Notes: generated by a model from the sequence alone, not told the origin. 64,000 nucleotides of DNA from Carnobacteriaceae bacterium zg-84 (GCA_013874835.1 CP059430.1:1754864-1818863); one strand, 5' to 3'. Shown: positions 34,339-45,020, numbered from the stretch's first letter. A program made the numbers and translations.

Positions 34339-35304
34339 TTATTGATAAGCCTTCAAATTTTCATCTTCTACTTGTTCAACCATGCGTACAGCATCTGCAA
34401 TTTTTATTGCCATAAGGTGTTTCGGTATCGTATGAACACGTAACACTTCAACACCTTGAACGGCTGCTAATGCCGTTAAAACAGCAGATGCCTCATCTCT
34501 ATTATCCACACCTTTTTCAGATGACATATCCACATCAAAATGATTTTCTTCTAATAATGTCGTAATAAATCTTTTTCTAGAAACACCTAAAAAAGCACAA
34601 CACCCTAATTGATGTATATCACTTAAATGATTTAACAACATAAAATTCTCACGTTTCGTTAACCCAAAACCAATTCCCACATCTAACATCATTCTGTTTT
34701 TTGAAATACCATTTTTTTGTGCAATAGATAACACTTTTTTAAAATAATATGACATCACATCATGAATTGGCATACTATCAAATGTGAATTGCTCTTTCTC
34801 AGTAAACACATCTTCCTTTGTAAATTTTGGAAAAATTTTTGAACTTTCATGGTGAGGTCTAGCAATAACAGGATTAAACATCGCAATAAATCCTACATCA
34901 GAATTACCAATGACCTTTGCCATATTCTTATCACCTAATAAACCAGTAATATCATTAATAATATCTACACCTGCATCAATAGCCGCTTGAGCTACTTCAG
35001 ATTTCCATGTGTCTACTGAAATAGGAATATCACTAAAAGATTTTATCGCTTTAACAACGGGGACAACACGATTTATTTCTTCTTGTATGTCCACATAGGT
35101 ACTTCCCGGTCTAGTGGACTCCCCACCAATATCTAACATTTTTGCCCCTTGAGCAATCAATTCTTTTGCTCTTTGTACCGCTAACTCAACACCAAAATAC
35201 TTCCCACCATCAGAAAAAGAATCCGGTGTCACATTGATAATGCCACATAGAACTGTTTCTTTACAATCTAATGTATCCTCTCTATAGTAAAATTGTCTTT
35301 CCAT
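34339..35304 (-). CDS. folP: Dihydropteroate synthase
   Basis: 321 residues from the ATG at 35302-35304 (GAGGAG ten bases upstream); the ATG 18 bp upstream is part of that site. Core DHPS motifs: GIINVTPDSFSDGGKY, MLDIGGESTRPGS, ISVDTWKSEVAQAAIDAGVD, INDITGL, and GFGLTKRENFMLL with GVSRKRFI. The enzyme condenses p-aminobenzoate with the pterin pyrophosphate. It is about 40-50 residues longer than usual (around 275). Much of the excess is an insertion after GFIAMFNPVIA (about 145-190), and the usual MHN is changed to MFN. Monocistronic. Confidence 0.93.
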   Translation of the reverse strand: MERQFYYREDTLDCKETVLCGIINVTPDSFSDGGKYFGVELAVQRAKELIAQGAKMLDIGGESTRPGSTYVDIQEEINRVVPVVKAIKSFSDIPISVDTWKSEVAQAAIDAGVDIINDITGLLGDKNMAKVIGNSDVGFIAMFNPVIARPHHESSKIFPKFTKEDVFTEKEQFTFDSMPIHDVMSYYFKKVLSIAQKNGISKNRMMLDVGIGFGLTKRENFMLLNHLSDIHQLGCCAFLGVSRKRFITTLLEENHFDVDMSSEKGVDNRDEASAVLTALAAVQGVEVLRVHTIPKHLMAIKIADAVRMVEQVEDENLKAYQ

Positions 35305-35393
35305 ATACCTATCGCTCCTCATTACACATAACGCTACATATTATTGTAACATATTTTTTACAACTATATACATTTCATCATAAGGAGGCACTC

Positions 35394-35573
35394 ATGAAAA
35401 ACAAATCGCAAACCATTTTAAAAATATCTCTATTATTTATCATAAATATGATTGTACTAAATATACTTTCTAATCTCGGATTTTATATTGTGATGAACGA
35501 AAAAAGTTACCAATTCCCTCCACTATTCTCAACGGTAGTATTGCTACTTATTATAAAAGCACTTAAAAAATAA
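35394..35573 (+). CDS. Small two-helix membrane protein (59 residues)
   Basis: The ATG at 35394 has a strong AAGGAGG eight bases before. The peptide starts MKNKSQTILK, has a hydrophobic helix (about 10-32, ISLLFIINMIVLNILSNLGF), a short loop with MNEKSYQF, and a second hydrophobic segment (about 41-55) ending IKALKK. No family is recognised; it resembles small membrane proteins of unknown role. It sits divergent to folP and before the ribosomal cluster terminators. The good ribosome binding site supports a real gene. Confidence 0.6.
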   Translation: MKNKSQTILKISLLFIINMIVLNILSNLGFYIVMNEKSYQFPPLFSTVVLLLIIKALKK

Positions 35574-35583
35574 ATTTATTAAA

Positions 35584-35613
35584 TAGGGTTGATGGCGTAA
35601 GCCATCAACCCTA
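35584..35613. terminator. Hairpin between the small membrane protein and the ribosomal cluster
   Basis: A perfect 13-bp stem TAGGGTTGATGGC (35584-35596) with 35601-35613 and four-base loop, 10 bp after the plus-strand stop. Minus-strand bases after it are T/A-rich, so it may act on both strands. Confidence 0.6.
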
Positions 35614-35663
35614 AAAATATAGAACCATAAAATCCGTCACAGAACTTTACGTCATTATATAAA

Positions 35664-35690
35664 TAAAAAAACTAATGAAGACTCATTAGT
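35664..35690 (-). terminator. Intrinsic terminator of the S10-spc-alpha cluster
   Basis: An 8-bp stem ACTAATGA/TCATTAGT followed on the minus strand by seven T residues, about 100 bp after rplQ. Confidence 0.85.
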
Positions 35691-35700
35691 AGAATTGTTT

Positions 35701-35732
35701 GTATTATCACGGGAATACTCCCGTGATAATAC
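35701..35732 (-). terminator. Strong hairpin after rplQ
   Basis: A perfect 14-bp stem (35701-35714 with 35719-35732) with four-base loop. It lacks a T tail, so it may protect the transcript 3' end or slow polymerase ahead of the terminator next to it. Confidence 0.65.
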
Positions 35733-35788
35733 AGCGAGCTAGACTAAGTATTTATATAGCAATACTAACATCATAACGCTCTATTTAA

Positions 35789-36169
35789 TTAAACCAATTC
35801 AATAATTACCATTGAAGCGCCATCGCCACGACGTGTTTCAGTTTTCAAAATACGTGTGTAGCCACCTTGACGTTCACTGTAACGACTTGCTAAGTCATTG
35901 AATAATTTTTGTAATACTGATTCAACAACAATTGTACCTTCTTCTTCACGTACAGATGCTACTTCATTACGTAAAAACGCTGCAGCTTGGCGACGTGTGT
36001 GTAATGTACCACGTTTACCTAAAGTAATCATTTTTTCTGCTGTTGAGCGAATTTCTTTCGCACGTGCTTCTGTTGTTACAATACGTTCATTTATCAATAA
36101 GTCAGTTGTCAAATCACGTAACATTGCTTTTCTTTGTGCACTATTACGTCCTAATTTACGGTAAGCCAT
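35789..36169 (-). CDS. rplQ: 50S ribosomal protein L17
   Basis: 126 residues, the usual length for Firmicutes. The N-terminus [20 protein letters not shown] and the internal [19 protein letters not shown] are standard L17, and it ends MVIIELV. L17 binds 23S rRNA near the tunnel exit. Last gene of the alpha operon, 23 bp after rpoA and followed by two hairpins. The ATG is preceded by AAGGAGG. Confidence 0.98.
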   Translation of the reverse strand: MAYRKLGRNSAQRKAMLRDLTTDLLINERIVTTEARAKEIRSTAEKMITLGKRGTLHTRRQAAAFLRNEVASVREEEGTIVVESVLQKLFNDLASRYSERQGGYTRILKTETRRGDGASMVIIELV

Positions 36170-36192
36170 GGGTATCCTCCTTTACTTTGATA

Positions 36193-37137
36193 CTAATCTT
36201 CTTGACGTAATGTCAAGTTTAATTCAATTAGTTTGTTACGCACTTCTTCTAAAGATTTGCGTCCAAGATTACGCACTTTAATCATTTCTGCCTCTGTTTT
36301 ATCAGTTAACTCTTGAACAGTGTTGATACCTGCACGTTTTAAACAGTTATAAGAACGAACAGATAAATCTAACTCTTCAATCGTCATTTCTAGCATTTTT
36401 TCTTTATGCGTGTCTTCCTTCTCTACCATGATTTCAACTTTACGAGCTTGTTCATTTAAGTTGACAAACACATCTAAATGCTCTGTTAAAATTTTAGCTG
36501 ATAAACTAATCGCTGCTTCAGGACTGATTGAACCATCTGTCCAAACATCTAATGTCAATTTATCATAAATATTTTTTTGACCAATTCTAGTGTTTTCAAC
36601 TTGATAATTCACACGACTAACAGGAGTGTAAATGGAATCAATCGGTAATACACCAATCGGCATATCTTCACGTTTATTGTACTCTGAACGTACGTATCCT
36701 CTACCTGCTCTTGCACTTAAATTCATTTTTAAATGTGCGCCGTCTGCGACTGTACAAATGTATAAATCTGGATTTAAGATATCAACATCACTTGTTGGTG
36801 TAATGTCACCAGCTGTTACAACAGCAGGACCTACAATATTCAACTCTAATGTTTTTTCTGTTACATCGTTCAATTTCAATGCAAGCTTTTTGATATTTAA
36901 AATCATTGTCGCTACATCTTCAACAACACCTGGTACTGTTGAAAATTCATGTAGTACACCTTCAATTTGTATATCTGTAATAGCTGCTCCTGGTAATGAA
37001 GACAACAAAATACGACGTAGTGAATTTCCAAGGGTGGTTCCGTAACCGCGTTCTAGTGGTTCAACAACGAATTTACCAAATTTGGCGTCTTCGCTGATCT
37101 CAATCGTCTCAATTTTAGGTTTTTCAATTTCGATCAT
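36193..37137 (-). CDS. rpoA: RNA polymerase alpha subunit
   Basis: 314 residues. The N-terminal assembly domain (1-230) shows [20 protein letters not shown] and [20 protein letters not shown] charged linker ([10 protein letters not shown]) precedes the C-terminal domain (about 250-314), where [20 protein letters not shown] and [15 protein letters not shown] include the DNA/activator-contact residues. It forms the polymerase scaffold dimer. It is separated from rpsK by an unusually long 125-bp spacer with two hairpins. Confidence 0.98.
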   Translation of the reverse strand: MIEIEKPKIETIEISEDAKFGKFVVEPLERGYGTTLGNSLRRILLSSLPGAAITDIQIEGVLHEFSTVPGVVEDVATMILNIKKLALKLNDVTEKTLELNIVGPAVVTAGDITPTSDVDILNPDLYICTVADGAHLKMNLSARAGRGYVRSEYNKREDMPIGVLPIDSIYTPVSRVNYQVENTRIGQKNIYDKLTLDVWTDGSISPEAAISLSAKILTEHLDVFVNLNEQARKVEIMVEKEDTHKEKMLEMTIEELDLSVRSYNCLKRAGINTVQELTDKTEAEMIKVRNLGRKSLEEVRNKLIELNLTLRQED

Positions 37138-37162
37138 TTTCTACTATACCCCTCTCCGATGG

Positions 37163-37217
37163 AACAGTACATGATGACATACTGTTTTAAACTACTCAAC
37201 AATGTCTATACATTGTT
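37163..37217 (-). ncRNA. Paired hairpins in the rpsK-rpoA spacer
   Basis: Two perfect inverted repeats lie here: AACAGTA/TACTGTT (37163-37186) and AACAATG/CATTGTT (37198-37217). The spacer is 125 bp, whereas the other gaps in the cluster are at most 87 bp and mostly below 50. This could be a processing site, a translational control element for rpoA, or just structure; no known motif is recognised. Confidence 0.35.
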
Positions 37218-37262
37218 TGTTATCATTTTATGTTTTCGTAAAACTTTAACTGTCCCGTTTCA

Positions 37263-37649
37263 CTATACACGACGACGTTTTGGAGGACGACATCCATTAT
37301 GTGGAATAGGTGTTACGTCACGAATTGCTGTGATTTCTAAACCTGCTGCTTGTAATGAGCGAATAGCTGATTCACGACCTGAACCTGGTCCTTTAACAGA
37401 TACTTCCACTGTTTTCATACCGTGTTCCATTGAGCCTTTAGCAGCAGATTCAGCAGCCATTTGAGCAGCAAATGGTGTTGATTTTTTAGAACCTTTAAAT
37501 CCTAAAGCACCTGCTGATGACCATGCTACTGCATTACCATGAACATCAGTAATCATAACAATTGTATTATTGAATGTTGAACGGATATGTGCAATACCTG
37601 TCTCAATATTTTTTTTCACACGACGTTTACGTGTCACTTTTTTTGCCAT
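37263..37649 (-). CDS. rpsK: 30S ribosomal protein S11
   Basis: 128 residues. Signature segments [40 protein letters not shown] and [20 protein letters not shown], ending [13 protein letters not shown]11 contacts the 690 loop of 16S rRNA at the platform. It follows rpsM by 23 bp. The ATG is preceded by GGGAGG. Confidence 0.98.
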   Translation of the reverse strand: MAKKVTRKRRVKKNIETGIAHIRSTFNNTIVMITDVHGNAVAWSSAGALGFKGSKKSTPFAAQMAAESAAKGSMEHGMKTVEVSVKGPGSGRESAIRSLQAAGLEITAIRDVTPIPHNGCRPPKRRRV

Positions 37650-37672
37650 GAAAGACTAACCTCCCTTATTTA

Positions 37673-38038
37673 TTATTTTTTCTTACCTGCAATTGCTTTT
37701 GCTGGGCCTTTACGCGTACGCGCATTATTTTTAGTGTTTTGTCCACGAACTGGTAAACCACGACGATGACGCATGCCTCTATAAGAACCAATTTCAATCA
37801 ATCGTTTAATGTTTAAGCTCACTTCACGACGAAGATCGCCTTCAACTTTTAGTTTATCTACTTCCGCACGAATACGGTCTAATTGTTCGTTTGATAAATC
37901 ACGTACACGAATTTCTTCTGAAACATCAGCTGCTGCTAAAATTTCTTGAGAAGTTTTCTTTCCAATACCATAAATATATGTTAATGAAATTACTACACGT
38001 TTGTCACGTGGTATGTCTACACCTGCAATACGAGCCAT
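37673..38038 (-). CDS. rpsM: 30S ribosomal protein S13
   Basis: 121 residues. [20 protein letters not shown], then [14 protein letters not shown] (helix-hairpin-helix-like), [20 protein letters not shown] and [20 protein letters not shown], followed by a basic C-terminal tail [12 protein letters not shown]13 bridges the 30S head and the 50S subunit. In the standard alpha-operon position between rpmJ and rpsK, with AAAGGAGG before the ATG. Confidence 0.98.
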   Translation of the reverse strand: MARIAGVDIPRDKRVVISLTYIYGIGKKTSQEILAAADVSEEIRVRDLSNEQLDRIRAEVDKLKVEGDLRREVSLNIKRLIEIGSYRGMRHRRGLPVRGQNTKNNARTRKGPAKAIAGKKK

Positions 38039-38061
38039 TCTTTAGGTACCTCCTTTTTTAA

Positions 38062-38175
38062 TTATCCTTGACGTTGTTTGTGTTTTGGATTTTCACAAAT
38101 TACCATCACACGACCATTGCGTTTAATAACTTTACATTTTTCGCAGATTGGTTTAACTGAAGCTCTAACTTTCAT
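38062..38175 (-). CDS. rpmJ: 50S ribosomal protein L36 (zinc-binding type)
   Basis: 37 residues: [20 protein letters not shown], then [17 protein letters not shown]. The zinc ligands C11, C14, C27 and H32 are all present, so this is the zinc-containing paralogue; a zinc-free copy elsewhere would imply zinc-dependent exchange. The ATG is preceded by GAGG. It lies in its expected place between infA and rpsM. Confidence 0.98.
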   Translation of the reverse strand: MKVRASVKPICEKCKVIKRNGRVMVICENPKHKQRQG

Positions 38176-38253
38176 TTTTTTGCCTCCTCATAATAAAACG
38201 ATATAGTATCATTTGTTTACATTAGATTATCTCATTTATTTGACGGAGTATAA

Positions 38254-38472
38254 TTATTTAAAGCGATAAGTAATTCTGCCACGAGTTAAATCATACGGTG
38301 ATAACTCAACAGTTACTTTATCTCCGGGTAATATACGGATGTAATGCATTCTTATTTTACCAGAAACATGCGCCAATACAATATGACCGTTTTCAAGTTC
38401 GACTTTAAACATTGCATTTGGCAAAGTCTCAACGACTGTTCCTTCAATTTCAATCACATCGTCTTTCGCCAC
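38254..38472 (-). CDS. infA: Translation initiation factor IF-1
   Basis: 72 residues, an S1/OB-fold protein: [40 protein letters not shown], then [20 protein letters not shown] and [13 protein letters not shown]-1 occupies the A site during initiation and stabilises IF-2/IF-3 binding. Standard location after adk. No map (methionine aminopeptidase) gene lies between adk and infA, unlike Bacillus. AAGGAGG precedes the ATG. Confidence 0.98.
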   Translation of the reverse strand: MAKDDVIEIEGTVVETLPNAMFKVELENGHIVLAHVSGKIRMHYIRILPGDKVTVELSPYDLTRGRITYRFK

Positions 38473-38559
38473 GCCTTAAAACCTCCTTAGCTTTCAAGCT
38501 TATTACGCTCTAACCTGTTAATTATACCATATCACGCTTTTTTTGAAAAGTGAATATGG

Positions 38560-39219
<660 letters not shown>

Positions 39220-39283
39220 CTATCTAATACAAGATAAAGTGTGACAAAAGCAAGAATAACACTTCAAGCTTTTGCCTAGCACC

Positions 39284-40585
39284 CTATTGAATAAAACCAT
39301 GATATTTACGTTTAATCAATTTACCTTGAATTTGTTTCGTTGTTTCTAAAATAACACCGATAATGATTAGTAAGTTTGTACCAAGTAACGCTAAATTAGG
39401 CGGCCAACCTGGAATAAATACAGACGCAAAATTTGGGATTGCCGCAATCAATGCTAAATAAACAGCACCAACTGTACTTAATCTCATTAACAATTTAGAA
39501 ATATAATTTTCTGTACCTTTCCCCGGTCTAACACTAATAATGTATCCACCTTGTTTTTGCAAGTTTTCAGCCACTTTTTCAGGATTTACTTGCACAAACG
39601 CGTAGAAGAACGTAAATAATACAATCAATGTAATATAAACCGTTGCTCCTAGAACAGTACGATAATTAAACGCATTGTTTAATAGGACAAACCATGCTTC
39701 ACCTTTATATGTTGCTGCAAAAAGGTTTAAAATTGTTGCAGGTATCAATAAGAATGAACTTGCAAAAATAACAGGAATCACACCGGCTGAGTTAATTTTT
39801 AATGGTAAATATGCCATTTGACTTGCGCCATTAGCACGTTTTGAATATTGTACAGATATTTTGCGTTTTGCTTGTTCCATAAAGATAACAAACATAATCA
39901 TTGCTAATATCAATACAATAATACCTACCACAATAGATATGTTAATCCATAATGGCTGTGCATCACTAGCTAAGTATTTCATGAAGAGTGTGTATAATTG
40001 AGCAGGCAACTGTGCAACAATCCCTGCAAAAATAATCATAGACACACCATTACCGACACCTTTTTGTGTGATTTGCTCACCTAACCACATTACAAGCATT
40101 GTACCTGTTGTTAAAATGAGAGCAATAAGCATATAACCACCCATAGAAGTATCGCGTACTAAACCATATCCTGTTAATGCGTTAAAACCAAAAGATACAC
40201 CGATTGCTTGAATAAACCCTAAAACAATTGTGAAATAAACAGTCGCTTTATTTAATTTACGACGACCAACCTCACCTTGTTTTGCCCATTCAGTAAATCT
40301 TGGAATGATATCCATTTGTAATAACTGCACAATGATAGAGGCCGTAATATATGGAGAAACACCCAATGCAAAGATTGAGTATTGTCTTAATGCGCCTCCA
40401 CCAAATGTATTTAAAATACTAAATAAACTATTTCCACTTTCCGATAAAGTTGATAATGCTGCTGCATTAACGCCAGGAACAGTAATATGTGCTCCTATAC
40501 GGAAAATGACAAGAATCATAAAAGTGTAAAATATTCTATTACGGACATCTTTTACTTGGAATGCAGATTTCAATAATGAGAACAT
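39284..40585 (-). CDS. secY: Preprotein translocase subunit SecY
   Basis: 433 residues with ten membrane helices. Recognisable parts: FSLLKSAFQVKDVRNRIFYT at the N-terminus, the plug region with TFGGGALRQYSIFALGVSPY, ITASIIVQLLQMDIIPRFTE, GNGVSMIIFAGI, and the cytoplasmic loop ISVRPGKGTENYISKLL. It forms the Sec channel in the membrane. The ATG overlaps the rplO stop (TAATG). A single secY in spc position is the housekeeping copy, not an accessory SecY2. Confidence 0.98.
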   Translation of the reverse strand: MFSLLKSAFQVKDVRNRIFYTFMILVIFRIGAHITVPGVNAAALSTLSESGNSLFSILNTFGGGALRQYSIFALGVSPYITASIIVQLLQMDIIPRFTEWAKQGEVGRRKLNKATVYFTIVLGFIQAIGVSFGFNALTGYGLVRDTSMGGYMLIALILTTGTMLVMWLGEQITQKGVGNGVSMIIFAGIVAQLPAQLYTLFMKYLASDAQPLWINISIVVGIIVLILAMIMFVIFMEQAKRKISVQYSKRANGASQMAYLPLKINSAGVIPVIFASSFLLIPATILNLFAATYKGEAWFVLLNNAFNYRTVLGATVYITLIVLFTFFYAFVQVNPEKVAENLQKQGGYIISVRPGKGTENYISKLLMRLSTVGAVYLALIAAIPNFASVFIPGWPPNLALLGTNLLIIIGVILETTKQIQGKLIKRKYHGFIQ

Positions 40586-41025
40586 TAAATCACCTCAACA
40601 GTTCCACCAGCAGCTTCAATTGCTTCTTTGGCTACTTTTGAGAATTTGTGTGCTTTAACAGACAATTTTCTCTCTAATGCTCCATTAGCTAAAATTTTAA
40701 CACCTGATAATTCTTTTTTCACTAATCCCATTTCTACTAATGCTGCTGGAGTTACTTCAGCACCATCTTCAAAACGGTTTAAATCAGTTAAATTCACAAT
40801 TACATATTCTTTACGGTTGATATTATTGAAACCACGTTTTGCAATACGTTTGAATAATGGAGTTTGACCCCCTTCAAAACCTAATCTCACACCACCGCCT
40901 GAACGTGCTTTTTGACCTTTTTGTCCACGACCAGATGTTTTTCCGTTTCCAGAACCTTGACCACGACCTACACGATTACGTACGTGACGTGAACCTTCGG
41001 CTGGTTTTAATGTATGAAGTTCCAT
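40585..41025 (-). CDS. rplO: 50S ribosomal protein L15
   Basis: 146 residues. The glycine-rich basic N-terminal tail [40 protein letters not shown] and [20 protein letters not shown] are unmistakable; the C-terminal globular part ends [11 protein letters not shown]15 is a late 50S assembly protein. Its stop overlaps the secY start by one base, so the two are coupled. GGAGG precedes the ATG. Confidence 0.98.
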   Translation of the reverse strand: MELHTLKPAEGSRHVRNRVGRGQGSGNGKTSGRGQKGQKARSGGGVRLGFEGGQTPLFKRIAKRGFNNINRKEYVIVNLTDLNRFEDGAEVTPAALVEMGLVKKELSGVKILANGALERKLSVKAHKFSKVAKEAIEAAGGTVEVI

Positions 41026-41062
41026 GTTAACTAGGCACCTCCTTTTATATTTTTCTATAAAA

Positions 41063-41242
41063 TTAAATTTCTTCTACTTCAACTAAGTGAGAAACTGTAC
41101 GAACCATACCTTTAATCGCATCGTTAGCTGGTTTAACCACTTGTTTATGTGGTTTTGTTAAACCTAATGCTTTACATGTATCGATTTGATTTTGAGGACG
41201 TCCGATTAAGCTACGTTTTAAAGTGATTTTTAATTCTGCCAT
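41063..41242 (-). CDS. rpmD: 50S ribosomal protein L30
   Basis: 59 residues: [20 protein letters not shown], then [20 protein letters not shown] and a short C-terminal part ending HLVEVEEI. The family pattern LKRSLIG...LGL is complete. It lies between rpsE and rplO, 17 bp after rpsE, its invariable spc-operon position. Length is normal for bacterial L30. GAGGAGG lies upstream of the ATG. Confidence 0.97.
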   Translation of the reverse strand: MAELKITLKRSLIGRPQNQIDTCKALGLTKPHKQVVKPANDAIKGMVRTVSHLVEVEEI

Positions 41243-41259
41243 CTCTTTTTGTCCTCCTC

Positions 41260-41754
41260 TTACAATTCTTCTACTGATTTGCCACGTAATTTAGCAACTT
41301 CTTCAGCACGTTTTAATTGTTTTAATCCTTCTACTGTTGCACGTACCATGTTAATTGGTGTGTTTGATCCTAAAGATTTACTTGTAATATCAGCAACACC
41401 TGCTAATTCAACAACGGCACGAACAGGACCACCCGCTGCAACTCCTGAACCGGCTGGAGCTGGTTTTAACAATACATTACCGCCACAGAAACGACCAATT
41501 ACTTCGTGTGGGATTGTAGAACCAACAACTGGTACTTCAATCAAGTTTTTCTTAGCGTCTTCGATAGCTTTACGGATAGCTTCAGGTACTTCTTGAGCTT
41601 TACCTGTACCAAATCCTACGTGACCATTTTTGTCACCAACAACAACTAACGCAGCAAAACGTAAACGACGTCCACCTTTTACAACTTTAGTAACACGGTT
41701 AATAGCAACAACACGTTCTTCTAATTCTAATTTTGTTGGGTCAATAAAAACCAT
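41260..41754 (-). CDS. rpsE: 30S ribosomal protein S5
   Basis: 164 residues. The double-stranded-RNA-binding-like N-terminal domain has [20 protein letters not shown] and [20 protein letters not shown]. The C-terminal domain has [40 protein letters not shown] and ends RGKSVEEL. S5 influences decoding accuracy. It follows rplR by 20 bp. AAGGAGG precedes the ATG. Confidence 0.98.
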   Translation of the reverse strand: MVFIDPTKLELEERVVAINRVTKVVKGGRRLRFAALVVVGDKNGHVGFGTGKAQEVPEAIRKAIEDAKKNLIEVPVVGSTIPHEVIGRFCGGNVLLKPAPAGSGVAAGGPVRAVVELAGVADITSKSLGSNTPINMVRATVEGLKQLKRAEEVAKLRGKSVEEL

Positions 41755-41774
41755 GAATGGGTATCCTCCTTCTT

Positions 41775-42131
41775 TTAAAATTCTAGTCCATTTTCGCGTG
41801 CAGCTTCAGCTAAAGCTTTAACGCGGCCATGGTATAGATAACCACCACGGTCGAAGACTACTTGCTTAATATTTTTTTCAGCAGCTCTTTGAGCAATTAG
41901 TTTACCAACTGAAACTGCTTCTTCAGATTTTGTAGCTTTTGACACTTCTTTATCTAAAGTTGAGGCACTTGCTAGCGTCACACCCGCTACGTCATCAATT
42001 AATTGAGCGTAGATGTGTTTATTAGAACGGAAAACGTTCAAGCGTGGGCACTCAGCAGTACCAGAAATTTTGTTTCTTACACGCGCATGACGAGCTTGGC
42101 GCATTTTATTTTTATCTGGTTTTGTAATCAC
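41775..42131 (-). CDS. rplR: 50S ribosomal protein L18
   Basis: 118 residues. The basic N-terminus ([20 protein letters not shown]) precedes [20 protein letters not shown] and the C-terminal [25 protein letters not shown] end. L18 binds 5S rRNA together with L5. The gap to rplF is 72 bp, longer than most in the cluster, without an obvious hairpin. The ATG is preceded by AGAGGTG. Confidence 0.98.
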   Translation of the reverse strand: MITKPDKNKMRQARHARVRNKISGTAECPRLNVFRSNKHIYAQLIDDVAGVTLASASTLDKEVSKATKSEEAVSVGKLIAQRAAEKNIKQVVFDRGGYLYHGRVKALAEAARENGLEF

Positions 42132-42203
42132 GATGTCACCTCTTTATAAGTATAAAATATAGTTATATATGATAGACAAGTAAATAATGCTTTTAAAAAG
42201 ACA

Positions 42204-42740
42204 TTATTTACCTGTTTTACCTTCTTTACGACGTACAAATTCGTTAACGTAACGAATACCTTTACCTTTATATGGTTCTGGTGGACGTACGTCACGGATG
42301 TTAGCTGCTAAAGCGCCAACTTTCTCTTTACTAATACCACGTACGATAACTTTTGTATTTGAAGGTACTTCAACAGTAATACCATCTTCTGGAGTAAATT
42401 CAACTGGATGTGAGTAACCAACGTTTAATACAAGTTTTGTCCCTTGTAATTGAGCACGGTACCCAACCCCAATTAGTTCTAACTCTTTCGCAAAGCCTTC
42501 TGTTACACCAACAACCATGTTATTAAATACAGCACGTGTTGTTCCGTGTAATGAACGACTTTCTTTTTCATCATTAGGACGAGTGAATGTTACTTCTGCT
42601 TCACCTACATTGATTTCAATGATTGGTGAAAATGTACAAGTTAATTCACCTTTAGGCCCTTTTACTGTTACTTCTTGACCATTTTTAGTAACGGTTACGC
42701 CACTTGGAATCACAACTGGTTTATTACCAATACGACTCAT
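42204..42740 (-). CDS. rplF: 50S ribosomal protein L6
   Basis: 178 residues with the two tandem L6 domains: [20 protein letters not shown] in the first, and [20 protein letters not shown] with [20 protein letters not shown] in the second, ending [20 protein letters not shown]. It contacts the sarcin-ricin loop region. Located 41 bp after rpsH. The ribosome binding site is AGAGAGG. Confidence 0.98.
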   Translation of the reverse strand: MSRIGNKPVVIPSGVTVTKNGQEVTVKGPKGELTCTFSPIIEINVGEAEVTFTRPNDEKESRSLHGTTRAVFNNMVVGVTEGFAKELELIGVGYRAQLQGTKLVLNVGYSHPVEFTPEDGITVEVPSNTKVIVRGISKEKVGALAANIRDVRPPEPYKGKGIRYVNEFVRRKEGKTGK

Positions 42741-42781
42741 GACTGCACCTCTCTTTCTTTAATTATTATGTACGAATTATC

Positions 42782-43180
42782 TTACCAAACGTATGCTAAG
42801 ACTTCGCCACCTACATTTTTTTGTCTTGCAACTTTATCAGTGATAACACCTTCAGAAGTTGAAAGAATTGCAATACCTAAACCATTTAATACTTTAGGTA
42901 CTTCATTTGTTTTAGCATAAACACGTAAACCTGGTTTTGAAATACGTTTTAAACCAGTAATAACGCGCTCGTTATTTTGACCATATTTTAAGAATACACG
43001 GATAACGCCTTGTTTGTCATCTTCAATAATTTCAAAATCTTTAATGAAACCTTCGTTTTTTAAGATTGTTGCGATATCTTTTTTCATTCTTGATGCAGGT
43101 GCTTCTAGTACCGCGTGACGAACCATGTTCGCATTACGAATACGTGTTAGAAAATCTGCAATCGGATCTGTCATAACCAT
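42782..43180 (-). CDS. rpsH: 30S ribosomal protein S8
   Basis: 132 residues. [40 protein letters not shown] and the C-terminal [20 protein letters not shown] are standard; S8 binds helix 21 of 16S rRNA and in E. coli represses the spc operon. The first of two nearby ATGs is chosen because GGAGG lies nine bases before it; the second (two codons on) would be too far. Confidence 0.98.
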   Translation of the reverse strand: MVMTDPIADFLTRIRNANMVRHAVLEAPASRMKKDIATILKNEGFIKDFEIIEDDKQGVIRVFLKYGQNNERVITGLKRISKPGLRVYAKTNEVPKVLNGLGIAILSTSEGVITDKVARQKNVGGEVLAYVW

Positions 43181-43212
43181 TTAGTTTAACCTCCTTTTCG
43201 ATAGATATGGGA

Positions 43213-43398
43213 TTACCAACTAGCTTTCTTCACTCCAGGAATTTGCCCTTTATAAGCAAGTTCGCGGAAGCAAATACGGCAAAGTTTAAATTTGCGATAA
43301 ACAGAGTGTGGACGTCCGCAACGTTCGCAACGAGTATATTCTTGAACTGCGAATTTTTTAGGACGTTTGTTTTTTGCAACCATTGATTTTTTAGCCAC
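43213..43398 (-). CDS. rpsN: 30S ribosomal protein S14 (zinc-binding, type Z)
   Basis: 61 residues, the short form. The zinc ligands form two CxxC pairs, C24/C27 (CERC) and C40/C43 (CRIC), followed by [18 protein letters not shown]. Type Z S14 is the ancestral zinc-dependent copy; many Firmicutes also have a zinc-free rpsN2 elsewhere under Zur control. GGAGG precedes the ATG. 18 bp after rplE. Confidence 0.98.
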   Translation of the reverse strand: MAKKSMVAKNKRPKKFAVQEYTRCERCGRPHSVYRKFKLCRICFRELAYKGQIPGVKKASW

Positions 43399-43416
43399 TT
43401 TATTCGCCTCCTTATA

Positions 43417-43956
43417 TTATTTTTGGAATGGCATTCCTAATTGAGTTAATAATTCTCTTGATTCTTCATCCGTTTTAGCTGTTGTTACGATAACGATATC
43501 CATACCACGTACTTTATCAACTTTATCATAATCAACCTCTGGGAAGATTAATTGTTCTTTAACACCTAATGTGTAGTTTCCACGACCGTCAAATGATTTT
43601 TTACTTACACCGCGGAAGTCACGCACACGAGGTAATGAAACTGTTACTAATTTGTCTAAGAAATCATACATTCTTTCGCCACGTAAAGTCACTTTTGCTC
43701 CGATTGGCATTCCTTCACGTAAGCGGAATCCAGCGATAGATTTTTTAGCTTTTGTAATGACAGGTTTTTGTCCTGAAATCAATGTCAATTCATCAACAGC
43801 TTTTTCTAAGTTTTTAGCATTAGATACTGCATCACCAACACCCATGTTGATAACAATTTTCTCAACTTTTGGTGCTTGCATCACAGATGCATAATTGAAT
43901 TTTTCTACTAATGAAGGGATAATTTCCTTCACATATTTTTCTTGTAAACGATTCAT
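43417..43956 (-). CDS. rplE: 50S ribosomal protein L5
   Basis: 179 residues. [40 protein letters not shown] and the C-terminal [20 protein letters not shown] are the conserved L5 elements. It binds 5S rRNA in the central protuberance. Located 27 bp after rplX in the standard order. GGAGGAG is the ribosome binding site. Confidence 0.98.
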   Translation of the reverse strand: MNRLQEKYVKEIIPSLVEKFNYASVMQAPKVEKIVINMGVGDAVSNAKNLEKAVDELTLISGQKPVITKAKKSIAGFRLREGMPIGAKVTLRGERMYDFLDKLVTVSLPRVRDFRGVSKKSFDGRGNYTLGVKEQLIFPEVDYDKVDKVRGMDIVIVTTAKTDEESRELLTQLGMPFQK

Positions 43957-43983
43957 TAAAATAGCTCCTCCTTCCTCGGTTTA

Positions 43984-44295
43984 TTATTTATCGATAGCTT
44001 CACCAGTTTTTTTAGAAACGCGTACTTTTTTACCGTCCACTACTTTATAGCCAACACGAGTTGGTTGGTTTGTAGCTGGATCGATTAACATAACGTTAGA
44101 AACATGGATTGGCGCTTCTTTCTCCACGATTCCGCCATTTGGATTTGCTTGTGTAGGTTTTTGATGTTTTTTAACAATATTTACACCTTCAACAAGAACG
44201 CGATCTTTTTTCGGAAAAGCTTTAGTTACTACGCCTTCTTTGCCTTTATCTTTACCAGTCAATACTTTAACTTTATCACCAGTTTTTACGTGCAT
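43984..44295 (-). CDS. rplX: 50S ribosomal protein L24
   Basis: 103 residues from the ATG at 44293-44295. A GTG four codons upstream overlaps the Shine-Dalgarno sequence GGAGGTG, so the ATG is preferred. The KOW motif is in [20 protein letters not shown]; later [20 protein letters not shown] and [20 protein letters not shown] are typical. L24 initiates 50S assembly. 46 bp after rplN. Confidence 0.97.
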   Translation of the reverse strand: MHVKTGDKVKVLTGKDKGKEGVVTKAFPKKDRVLVEGVNIVKKHQKPTQANPNGGIVEKEAPIHVSNVMLIDPATNQPTRVGYKVVDGKKVRVSKKTGEAIDK

Positions 44296-44341
44296 GTAAC
44301 TTTGCACCTCCTTCGTTCTTAACTCTTATTTTTGGATTTAA

Positions 44342-44737
<396 letters not shown>

Positions 44738-44753
44738 TTACATATCTAATTGG

Positions 44754-45020
44754 TTAAATAATAATGGATTCCTCAACAATTTCTAATAAACGAAAATGTT
44801 TGGTAGCAGAAAGTGGACGAGTTTCCATAATTTTTACGATGTCGCCCATTTTTGCTGAATTATTTTCATCATGAGCTTTGAATTTTTTAGAATATTTAAC
44901 GCGTTTACCATAAGTTGGGTGTGTTTTGTAAGTTTCAACCACTACAGTGATTGTTTTGTCCATTTTATCTGAAACAACACGACCTTGATAAACTTTACGT
45001 TGGTTACGTTCTTCAGTCAT
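44754..45020 (-). CDS. rpsQ: 30S ribosomal protein S17
   Basis: 88 residues, OB fold. [40 protein letters not shown] and [20 protein letters not shown] match S17 throughout, ending [10 protein letters not shown]. It binds helix 11/20 of 16S rRNA. Located 28 bp after rpmC. The ribosome binding site is AGGAGG. Confidence 0.98.
   Translation of the reverse strand: MTEERNQRKVYQGRVVSDKMDKTITVVVETYKTHPTYGKRVKYSKKFKAHDENNSAKMGDIVKIMETRPLSATKHFRLLEIVEESIII

Noticed and set aside
36632-37045. Long plus-strand frames inside ribosomal and rpoA genes (for example 36632-37045, 40305-40529, 41249-41596, 44382-44705)
   Set aside because: Mirror frames of conserved minus-strand genes, created by their codon usage; no ribosome binding sites.
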